The position numbers and the translations under genes are program-made. The notes below the pieces were generated by a model. The model had not been told where the DNA came from. It saw only the letters and a list, made by a program, of their open reading frames with translations, and did no database searches. A stretch of DNA of 64,000 nt from Ficedula albicollis (Eukaryota; Chordata; Aves; Passeriformes; Muscicapidae). The DNA lies in the NCBI RefSeq assembly GCF_000247815.1, contig NC_021686.1, forward strand, positions 6,859,537-6,923,536, given 5' to 3'. Below are positions 34,401 through 64,000 of this stretch, piece after piece; the first letter of the stretch is position 1, and the number at the start of each line of letters is the position of its first letter.

Positions 34401-36177
34401 ACGGGCCCAGCTGCTCCAGCCAGAATATCACTTCCTCAGCAGTCCACCTAGCAACAGGCTTGTGGACAAGAAGATCATCTTCAAATTCTCTGCTACTCCA
34501 GTGATAGCCAAGTAGAACTACCTACAGGTAGATTACAAAGATAAATAAAAAAAGATGCTTTACTTGCAAATCAAATACACAAACGATAAACAAACACCCA
34601 ATAAGAGGCTTGACACGTAGAGTCTTCCGTTTCATTGAGACTAGAATATTCAGGTTATAAGAAAGTATGTTGCCTATTAACTTCCATTTGCTGTACACTG
34701 CAATTGTAGCTCCCGACAGACAGCTCTGAAGGCCACTTTACTTACACTGCTACTTACTCTTACTTACTTACTCTTTACTTACTACTGGAGTCTCTTCCGT
34801 GCTGACAATCTTTTTACTGTGCGTGTAATTTAAGCATATTTGATTGCATGCTTAAGGAAGCAAATACAGAAAACCAACCAGATGAAACTTACTGCTACAC
34901 AAGTTAAAGCTGTCAGAACGCCGGAGAAAAACCCTCCTTGAGGATTAATTCTTCCTGTGTTTGAAACTGTAGGCATCTGGTCATTCCCATATTTTTGGAA
35001 AGTTGCTAAGCTGCGTGCTACATCACTGTTTTGTTGAATATCTTCTTTTCTTTGTTCAATGGCATCAGAAAATAGCTTTTCAATAACATCCCTAATAGGA
35101 AAAATATTTGTCATTGTATTATAACCATTGAGGCTTAATATTTAGAAAAGGGACTAATTTTTTTATTTTAGTTTTCCAGCAGTTACTGAAGACTATCATC
35201 TTTGAAAGCAAGAAAAAAACAGTTATTAAAGCTTAGAAAACTTAGAATTATATCAGTCACTGCCAAACAACATTTTCCTTAGCTTCTAAAGCTAAAATAC
35301 CACATAACTCCCAAGTTACTTCTTACATAAAATTAGAATTCTGTGTGCCACTGGCAAGCCTCAATTAAAATTGCTAAGCAAAAGACAACATAAAAGCCTA
35401 CCATCAATCCTACCATCTATTTATTTAAATATTATTAACCCAGATAGAGTATTACTAACAAAACAACTTGTGGGTAATTCAAGACAGCAAATAGATGTTT
35501 TTAGCTATGTTCTACAATGGGATCACATTTCTTTCAATAAATAATTCCTATTACAGAAATTATTACACAATTATCCAAGATCAATCTAACTTAGAATTAT
35601 TAGAAAAAAACAAACTATATTACAAGATTGAGGATCCCACCTCTCCATCCCTCAAAAAATTTAGAAGGGGGGGAAGCCCTTCCCCCAAACAAACCTCCTC
35701 CCTCAAAACAAAACCAACCAATCCGCCCCTTAATTCCATGTGCTTGAACAGTTCATTACAAGTGCACAAGCTGAAAGTCTCTGGGATTTAAATTTATTTG
35801 TGACAGATTACCAATTATCTAAGAATATCTGCAGCAAACTCAAGAAACCAGATAGCTAATCTCTGTGGTTTCATTTATGTAAAAAAGACATTTACAACAT
35901 AGTTCCCTCACCTGAGGAGAATGTTGACTTTGGGGAATCCTTCCCATTTTTCTCTGCATTCAGGGCATTCATTCTTCTTGGAGGATACCCACCACAAGGC
36001 CAAGCAATGCCTACAGAAGCTGTGCCCACAGTTCAGGGTGGTGGGATTGATCAGAATGTCGTAGCAGCAGTGGCAGAGGAACTCACTGACTGATATCTGC
36101 CGACCCAGGGCAGAAGTAGCACATGGTTCAACTTTTGCCCTCTCTGTTTCCCCTCCTAAAGTCTCATCTTCTTCCAT
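31260..36177 (-). CDS. BFAR: Bifunctional apoptosis regulator, RING-SAM membrane E3 ligase
   Basis: BFAR is an ER-anchored ubiquitin ligase that binds BCL2-family proteins and caspase-8 family members and restrains cell death (family knowledge). Coding exons on the minus strand are 36177-35912, 35091-34893, 34521-34352, 33601-33457, 33202-33032, 32589-32387 and 31452-31260. They join in frame to 448 residues; the human protein has 450. The RING finger has the C3HC4 pattern at C35, C38, C50, H52, C55, C58, C71 and C74. A membrane span lies near residues 145-162, a SAM domain near 182-249, and several hydrophobic spans between about 330 and 435. The start is chosen because MEE is the family start and the frame has no other nearby ATG. 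The gene is head-to-head with PARN and convergent with PLA2G10. Confidence 0.96.
31453..32386 (-). other. BFAR: BFAR last intron
   Basis: A 934-base intron holding the 69-bp tandem duplication. I saw no other element. Confidence 0.8.
31701..31830. repeat. 69-bp tandem duplication in the last BFAR intron
   Basis: A 69-base unit starting TCCTTTCATGTTCCCCGAGC at 31,701 recurs from 31,770 for about 61 bases. The unit is GC-richer than its surroundings and its period is a multiple of three. Confidence 0.93.
32387..32589 (-). CDS. BFAR: BFAR coding exon 6, membrane segments
   Basis: It starts DLKDPSWRQWREF after a TTTACAG acceptor and includes the FLPYQLIAEFAWDWL and NAMLLSVLELFSFWRLW hydrophobic spans. 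It ends two bases into a Lys codon at GTAAGT. Confidence 0.96.
33032..33202 (-). CDS. BFAR: BFAR coding exon 5
   Basis: The exon encodes AINPGKSLFLLYALKSSPRL and LYLYLFDYAEAFLPF, ending VTKLL before GTAAGT. It has exactly 57 codons in phase 0. It forms the linker between the SAM domain and the C-terminal membrane region. Confidence 0.95.
33457..33601 (-). CDS. BFAR: BFAR coding exon 4, SAM domain end
   Basis: It encodes LLLTLTEEDFTKEPYSVE and the second half of the SAM domain through the KPPQNLWEYK segment, closing at a GTAAAT donor in phase 0. Confidence 0.95.
33723..33780 (-). mobile_element. CR1 LINE 3'-end fragment
   Basis: AGAATGGTAAAATACTTTGG followed by GTTGGCAGGGACTTCAAAAG and ATCATC is the reverse complement of the CR1 3' end. 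It lies upstream of coding exon 4 of BFAR, inside the intron. Confidence 0.6.
33927..34216. repeat. 145-bp tandem duplication in a BFAR intron
   Basis: The 145 bases starting at 33,927 recur at 34,072 with two differences seen by eye (ACTTTACTCTTGATC versus ATTTTACTCTTGGTC). The copies are adjacent with no spacer. Confidence 0.93.
34352..34521 (-). CDS. BFAR: BFAR coding exon 3, membrane span end and SAM domain start
   Basis: It begins V-V-L-L-G-Y-H-W, completing the membrane span, and continues into RWTAEEVIFWLEQLGPWA, the start of the SAM domain. The acceptor is CTACCTGTAG and the donor GTGAGA, ending in phase 2. Confidence 0.95.
34893..35091 (-). CDS. BFAR: BFAR coding exon 2
   Basis: The exon follows an acceptor TCCTATTAG and encodes DVIEKLFSDAIEQRKEDIQQ, then the FQKYGNDQ block, ending in the first membrane span (GVLTALTCVA) at a GTAAGT donor in phase 0. 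A longer open frame continuing past the donor is intron. Confidence 0.95.
35092..35911 (-). other. BFAR: BFAR intron after the RING exon
   Basis: An 820-base AT-rich intron. It contains a short inverted repeat GGGGGAAG/CTTCCCCC around 35,669-35,686 and nothing else recognised. Confidence 0.7.
35912..36177 (-). CDS. BFAR: BFAR coding exon 1, RING finger
   Basis: This exon encodes the N-terminus MEEDETLGG and the whole C3HC4 RING: CHCCYDILINPTTLNCGHSF followed by CRHC and CPEC. It ends at a GTGAGG donor (35,906-35,911 on the plus strand) two bases into an Arg codon. A likely splice acceptor lies just upstream of the ATG (a TTCTGTTTGTGTAAG-like tract on the minus strand at about 36,186-36,200), which implies a separate non-coding first exon. 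Confidence 0.96.
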
Positions 36178-37400
36178 TTTCCTTTATACCTTACACAAAC
36201 AGAAAGCTCTCTTAGATCTTCAATCCAGATAAGGCATTACTTCTGCAAAGCAATATGAAAACAGCTGTTATAGAAGTTTAGAATTGCAAGCAATGTGATT
36301 CATCATTGCACCGCTTTTGTCACTCGGTTTTAAATTTAAGTAATTCAACCCTCCCCAAAATGAAACATGATCTACTTTTTCAACTACAATCAAAACCAGA
36401 TTCTTGATGTAAACAGGTGGGCTCAATCTCTCTATGCTTTCTTCTCTGCGTCACAAAATACATGAAAGTGAAAAAAAAACTCACTATGATTAACATGACT
36501 CTTGACTGTAGCTTTAATCAAGGTTTTAGTAAAAGAAACTGATCAAAAGAAGTATAATTAAAAAGTACTATCAGAGGATACATAAATAAAACCCCAGTAT
36601 AACGTAATGATCTAATTTACTTCATCCCTCTTCTTTCCAAGCATATGGACTAAAACATTACTAACAGAGGTCGATGCTATAAATTGCTGGGCAATGTTAA
36701 AAAAAAAAAGAAGAGTTTAAGATGGTTCCAAGCTTACAAAATATATAAACCTATTTTTTGATGCTCCTACTCCATTCTCTTAGATAGCAGTATATAGTTT
36801 CTTAAGAAAAACACTGATCCAGACCACTCACTCATCACTCATTATATGTTAGAAATACCAAGAACCAGACAATTTTCTCCTCAGGCACTACCAAACCAAA
36901 ATATGATTACTCTCCACCGTGTAGCTTCTGCTTACTACTAACTAACCAACGTGCCATCCAGATCAAGCACGAAGAGATACGCATGCAAGCAGTACAAAAA
37001 AAACCCAAGTACAGAAACAGAAACCAATGGTGAAACTAGAATTCTCAGACTTCCAAACCTGTATTTCCCTGGCAAAGCACAGGCTGTTTGCTTTCTAAAA
37101 CAAGCCTGAAACAGCACTTTTAAGAGAAGAAAGAAAAACAAGATTTTGCACCCAAAAACATTCTTCTAGTTTTCCTTAAAGGCAGAGGCAACAGGATTTC
37201 TGTGGAAAATACAGGAAAAATATTTCACCGCTCAGTCTGCGCCAATAAGAGCCAACAGCAGAATGACTGCGAGCTCCTCTCCTGTCTCTTCCCAGCTCCA
37301 GTTTCCTGCACTCCGCTTTGCTTCCTCAGCAGCAGCACGGCCGGGCCCGACCGGCACTGGTCCGGCACCCTGCAGCAGCCCGGGCCACGGTCCGATACCC
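36178..37400 (-). promoter_or_regulatory. BFAR: BFAR 5' UTR intron and probable promoter
   Basis: The unique AT-rich part (36.2-37.2 kb) looks like a 5' UTR intron. A CCAAT box on the plus strand at 37,242-37,246 (ATTGG when read with the gene) and rising CpG content from about 37,260 suggest that the promoter lies at about 37.2-37.4 kb, directly beside the minisatellite. The transcription start cannot be fixed from sequence. Confidence 0.5.
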
Positions 37401-39541
37401 TGCAGCAATAGCCCGGGCCCCGGTCCGATACCCTGCAGCAATAGCCCGGGCCCCGGTCCGATACCCTGCAGCAATAGCCCGGGCCCCGGTCCGATACCCT
37501 GCAGCAATAGCCCGGGCCCCGGTCCGATACCCTGCAGCAATAGCCCGGGCCCCGGTCCGATACCCTGCAGCAATAGCCCGGGCCCCGGTCCGATACCCTG
37601 CAGCAATAGCCCGGGCCCCGGTCCGATACCCTGCAGCAATAGCCCGGGCCCCGGTCCGATACCCTGCAGCAATAGCCCGGGCCCCGGTCCGATACCCTGC
37701 AGCAATAGCCCGGGCCCCGGTCCGATACCCTGCAGCAATAGCCCGGGCCCCGGTCCGATACCCTGCAGCAATAGCCCGGGCCCCGGTCCGATACCCTGCA
37801 GCAATAGCCCGGGCCCCGGTCCGATACCCTGCAGCAATAGCCCGGGCCCCGGTCCGATACCCTGCAGCAATAGCCCGGGCCCCGGTCCGATACCCTGCAG
37901 CAATAGCCCGGGCCCCGGTCCGATACCCTGCAGCAATAGCCCGGGCCCCGGTCCGATACCCTGCAGCAATAGCCCGGGCCCCGGTCCGATACCCTGCAGC
38001 AATAGCCCGGGCCCCGGTCCGATACCCTGCAGCAATAGCCCGGGCCCCGGTCCGATACCCTGCAGCAATAGCCCGGGCCCCGGTCCGATACCCTGCAGCA
38101 ATAGCCCGGGCCCCGGTCCGATACCCTGCAGCAATAGCCCGGGCCCCGGTCCGATACCCTGCAGCAATAGCCCGGGCCCCGGTCCGATACCCTGCAGCAA
38201 TAGCCCGGGCCCCGGTCCGATACCCTGCAGCAATAGCCCGGGCCCCGGTCCGATACCCTGCAGCAATAGCCCGGGCCCCGGTCCGATACCCTGCAGCAAT
38301 AGCCCGGGCCCCGGTCCGATACCCTGCAGCAATAGCCCGGGCCCCGGTCCGATACCCTGCAGCAATAGCCCGGGCCCCGGTCCGATACCCTGCAGCAATA
38401 GCCCGGGCCCCGGTCCGATACCCTGCAGCAATAGCCCGGGCCCCGGTCCGATACCCTGCAGCAATAGCCCGGGCCCCGGTCCGATACCCTGCAGCAATAG
38501 CCCGGGCCCCGGTCCGATACCCTGCAGCAATAGCCCGGGCCCCGGTCCGATACCCTGCAGCAATAGCCCGGGCCCCGGTCCGATACCCTGCAGCAATAGC
38601 CCGGGCCCCGGTCCGATACCCTGCAGCAATAGCCCGGGCCCCGGTCCGATACCCTGCAGCAATAGCCCGGGCCCCGGTCCGATACCCTGCAGCAATAGCC
38701 CGGGCCCCGGTCCGATACCCTGCAGCAATAGCCCGGGCCCCGGTCCGATACCCTGCAGCAATAGCCCGGGCCCCGGTCCGATACCCTGCAGCAATAGCCC
38801 GGGCCCCGGTCCGATACCCTGCAGCAATAGCCCGGGCCCCGGTCCGATACCCTGCAGCAATAGCCCGGGCCCCGGTCCGATACCCTGCAGCAATAGCCCG
38901 GGCCCCGGTCCGATACCCTGCAGCAATAGCCCGGGCCCCGGTCCGATACCCTGCAGCAATAGCCCGGGCCCCGGTCCGATACCCTGCAGCAATAGCCCGG
39001 GCCCCGGTCCGATACCCTGCAGCAATAGCCCGGGCCCCGGTCCGATACCCTGCAGCAATAGCCCGGGCCCCGGTCCGATACCCTGCAGCAATAGCCCGGG
39101 CCCCGGTCCGATACCCTGCAGCAATAGCCCGGGCCCCGGTCCGATACCCTGCAGCAATAGCCCGGGCCCCGGTCCGATACCCTGCAGCAATAGCCCGGGC
39201 CCCGGTCCGATACCCTGCAGCAATAGCCCGGGCCCCGGTCCGATACCCTGCAGCAATAGCCCGGGCCCCGGTCCGATACCCTGCAGCAATAGCCCGGGCC
39301 CCGGTCCGATACCCTGCAGCAATAGCCCGGGCCCCGGTCCGATACCCTGCAGCAATAGCCCGGGCCCCGGTCCGATACCCTGCAGCAATAGCCCGGGCCC
39401 CGGTCCGATACCCTGCAGCAATAGCCCGGGCCCCGGTCCGATACCCTGCAGCAATAGCCCGGGCCCCGGTCCGATACCCTGCAGCAATAGCCCGGGCCCC
39501 GGTCCGATACCCTGCAGCAATAGCCCGGGCCCCGGTCCGAT
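37350..39541. repeat. 33-bp CpG-rich minisatellite, about 65 units
   Basis: The unit CAATAGCCCGGGCCCCGG then TCCGATACCCTGCAG repeats with exact 33-nt spacing from 37,406 to 39,518 (64 full periods), plus a final partial unit ending at 39,541. At the left edge one or two degenerate units are visible (with CCACGG instead of CCCCGG, and an older form from about 37,340). All other copies look identical. Each unit has three CpG and SmaI-, ApaI-, PstI- and RsrII-type palindromes. Because 33 is a multiple of three, five of six frames stay open (only one plus frame is stopped, by TAG), which makes giant but meaningless frames of about 760 codons on both strands. Confidence 0.97.
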
Positions 39542-41269
39542 TTGATTTCAAGCGTTTAAAATCACCGGACTTGAGCACTGCTACATTCCCAGTTCTGGGA
39601 ACACACGCACTTCCGTATTCGTGAGAACTGAGGTACGCTTCTTACTATACACTACGCAGCCAGATAGCCTTCCTTCGCACAAACTATTCAAGGTTGATTT
39701 TAAAATAAAGACTCGAGGTGTAATCTTAGAAGTAAATGAGACTTTCGGGTGCTAGTTTGATTTGCAGTGCTAACGCACCCTGCACAGAGACTATTCTTAC
39801 CACATAAGAGTCTATCTCTCCACACATTGACAATTACTTCAATCAGTCTCTGTTCCCTTACTGAAATTCTTTTTGACTAGTCCAAAAAAAATTGATTCAC
39901 TTTCTACAACACCCTGACAGGAGGTTGTAGCCAGGCGGGGAACAAGTGACAGGACACAGCTTTACTCTGCACCAGGGCAGGTTTAGGTTTGACATTAGGA
40001 AAGGGTGATCAGACATTGGAATGGGCTGCACAGGGAGGTGGTGGAATCACCGTCCCTGGAAGTGCTCAAGGACTGGACATTGCACTGAGTGCCACAGTCT
40101 GCGTGATATGGTGGTGTTTGGTCACAGGTAGGACTCAATGACCCCAGAGGTTTTTTCCAACCTAATTGATACTGTGGATTTTTAAAGTATCTCTAAGATA
40201 TATTTTATTCAACTGTTCAACACAGTGACATTTTCTTTTAAGATTTTGTTCCAGTTTGATACAAACTACAAGTCTAGTTCAAATTACATTTCAGTTAATT
40301 ATTCTACCCTATTTCAAGAAAGAAAATAGTCTCTCATTGTTTTCTCTCTCGTATTATCCAACTTTCTTCTAGAGAACCAATCAGCAGATCTTTAAACTAC
40401 TCTAGCATGAAAGAATTCAACCTCTTCTGAGATCTGAGGAAGTGCATCTAGATCTACCTTGGTACGCAAGGTGAAAATGAAGCCCAGAATATTTACTCTA
40501 GAATATAGTTTTTTACTACTTTTTGTATCTTTTCACTTAGCTTCACATTCAATGTTTAGTAAAGTAAAACAGCATACAAGTGTTTGATAGTCTGTGCAGC
40601 AGACTTGAATGTGAAAAAGGGCCTTTCTGTTCCAGTTTATAAAACTTTTGACATATAAAAAGCCATGGAATCTCGAACTAACTGCTTGTATTGCCCTCTC
40701 CGATTTTTAGGTGTTCCTTCTTCTTACATAACAACACATACATGCTAAAGTAAAAAATACCTAATCTGTAAGACATGGTACTTCAATTTATATTGAAGTA
40801 CTTTATTGCAGTATCATACTGCCTGACTTGCAGTTTATTGTGTGGGTGAGAGAAGCAAAGAGTTACCAGATTTGTCACCTTTTTGGGGGAAAATGTCAGG
40901 CTCCTAAAACAGCCATCAACCACTTTCAAGTGCCATAAGCACTTTAAGTAGAAACTGCAGAAATGCATCTTAAAAAACTGAGGAGTAACATGAAAAATTT
41001 AGGCTTCAGCCAATTTAGTGCAAAATAAAAACACCTCTGCCATTTTAACTAACATCTTACTGAGAGCAATTTAATCATACTAGATGATTTGCTGGGAATA
41101 TCTGTTGAATAAATTGCTTACACTGAAAAGGTGACAATATTGAAGAATCTTTAAAAGCTCTCTCCACTAAACCCTGCATAATTATGTATCTTTTTCTGTA
41201 ACCAGAAATTACCCCCCCACACCATTTGAATTTTTCCTTTGTTTTCATTCTGCTGGAATTCTGAAAAAG
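39542..41269. other. Intergenic DNA between BFAR and PARN
   Basis: Apart from one CR1 fragment (39,907-40,182) this is AT-rich unique DNA without recognisable exons. Confidence 0.7.
39907..40182 (+). mobile_element. CR1 LINE 3' fragment
   Basis: It shows the typical avian CR1 3' end: GGAGGTTGTAGCCAGGCGGG, then an ATTAGGAAAGGGTGATCAGA-type stretch, GGGAGGTGGTGGAATCACCG, CCCTGGAAGTGCTCAAGGAC, and TTTTTTCCAACCTAATTGAT at the end. It is truncated at the 5' side, as most CR1 copies are. Confidence 0.88.
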
Positions 41270-41829
41270 ACGCTTTTAGCCCTGTGAACCCCAGCCCTGC
41301 AGCACAAACTCTGAACTCTTCTGCCGCCCGTGCCCACAACTCCTGCCCTGCGCCCCTGTGCAGCACCTTCTCTGTGGGGCAGGTCTTCCTTCCACAGCGC
41401 TGCCGCGGGCCCATCCTGCTGGGCGCTGCTCTTCCACAGCGAGCTGGCAAAGCGCCGCTCCTAACAGCAACACGCTCCTTGTGTAATACGCCAAGACGTC
41501 CAGTTCCTCTGGAATTACCATCATTAAGGCACTGTGGCTAGCAGTTCTCCGCCATCCTCCGGGTGTCTCCTAGGCAGAGTCCCATCTTCCTCGCTGGCGC
41601 TAGTTACGCGTTTCTGCCTTTGAGGGCGAGGCCTACATCCATGACATTTCACCACACCCCGGAGAACTGCAGCTGGTGTAAGACTTCCTTCCCCCGGCAG
41701 CCCTGCTGCAGCTACTCGGGTCGCGCGGCCCCTCAGAGCAGGCAGCAGGCTGCTCCCGGCACCGCGGGCGCACAGGGCGGCACGGCCCTGCGGGCTCCGC
41801 CCCGGTAGGAAATGGCGGCGGCCAGGGCT

Positions 41830-41847
41830 CACGTGCGCGCTCACGTG
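41830..41847. promoter_or_regulatory. Two E-boxes (CACGTG) spaced 12 bp
   Basis: CACGTG occurs at 41,830 and again at 41,842, both preceded by CT and followed by CGCGC, so this is itself a 12-bp tandem repeat. MYC/MAX, USF and TFEB/TFE3 proteins bind this palindrome (established). It lies about 120 bases upstream of the PARN ATG as assembled. Confidence 0.7.
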
Positions 41848-41858
41848 CGCGCGCGGGG

Positions 41859-41966
<108 letters not shown>

Positions 41967-41967
41967 G

Positions 41968-63663
<21,696 letters not shown>

Positions 63664-64000
63664 GTAAGTAGCTCCTTTCATTGTAATCTTAGTACCATTC
63701 TGACAAACTTCCTGGAGGAGGAAGTGTAAAGATTAATTATGTATATCTAAAGCAAGGATATCAGTTTATCTATCAGCTGTGTTTAAGTTAGCTACTTAAA
63801 AAATTATTTAAAATGTGTCTGTTCCCTTGTTTTCCTTTAACGACATAGTAAACCCAGAAATTATTCAGCTTTGACCAGATAATCTGCATTATAAAGGGGA
63901 CTGATGAGAACAAATTAATTTAGTGTTACTAAATGAGAGAGTTTGAAATTAACAGCTTTATTGTTATTTTGGGTTACTATTCTTATGTACCATATCATCA

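Noticed and set aside
34830..35114. 94-codon minus frame taken as a complete small protein
   Set aside because: Its middle is BFAR coding exon 2; the two ends are intron read-through beyond the splice sites.
37232..39624. Four open frames of about 750-770 codons
   Set aside because: They are the 33-bp minisatellite read in several frames; not independent genes.
41151..41544. GC-rich frames on both strands upstream of PARN
   Set aside because: They lie in the CpG island, lack any domain, and are explained by high GC content.

Overview
This is a stretch of nuclear chromosome from a vertebrate, most likely a bird. The evidence is a set of intron-split genes with GT-AG junctions, several CR1 LINE fragments of the avian/reptilian type, compact introns, and the gene order PLA2G10 - BFAR - PARN, which is the conserved vertebrate order. 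Nothing bacterial, phage, plasmid or CRISPR-like was seen. Nearly all the long open frames are simple repeats or chance frames in AT-rich DNA. The real coding sequence lies in about thirty short exons, most of them under 200 bases.

Layout. Positions 1-18,840 are mostly intergenic. They hold two faint exon-like stretches near the left edge, a small GC-rich patch with a CTCF-like site (about 2.6-2.8 kb), CR1 pieces, a 924-bp pure (TTCTC)n array (11,888-12,811) and an unassigned GC-rich block (17.4-17.85 kb). A CpG island at 18.84-19.93 kb carries exon 1 of PLA2G10 (+ strand, coding 19,151-29,204 in four exons), a secreted group X phospholipase A2. Its signal-peptide exon contains an uninterrupted run of 363 G. 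Intron 2 of the gene holds 82 pure copies of AATG.

BFAR lies convergent to PLA2G10 on the minus strand (coding 36,177 down to 31,260, seven coding exons, 448 residues). It is a RING/SAM/multi-membrane-span ubiquitin ligase and apoptosis regulator. Immediately 5' of its probable promoter is a near-perfect 33-bp CpG-rich minisatellite of about 65 units (37.4-39.5 kb). PARN is divergent from BFAR on the plus strand. It starts at 41,968 in a second CpG island and runs off the right edge. Nineteen coding exons (about 439 residues of a protein usually near 640) are visible, including all five nuclease residues D28, E30, D292, H377 and D382. A second G run (106 G) ends two bases before its start codon.

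How they work together. The three genes are not a pathway. PLA2G10 acts outside the cell on phospholipids, BFAR at the ER membrane in ubiquitination and cell-death control, and PARN on poly(A) tails of RNA. The shared theme of the window is repeat structure at promoters: two G tracts and one GC minisatellite sit at the three gene starts. In addition there are several very recent tandem duplications in introns. The extreme purity of the arrays means assembly artefact must be excluded before any biology is claimed. I found no undescribed multi-gene system.
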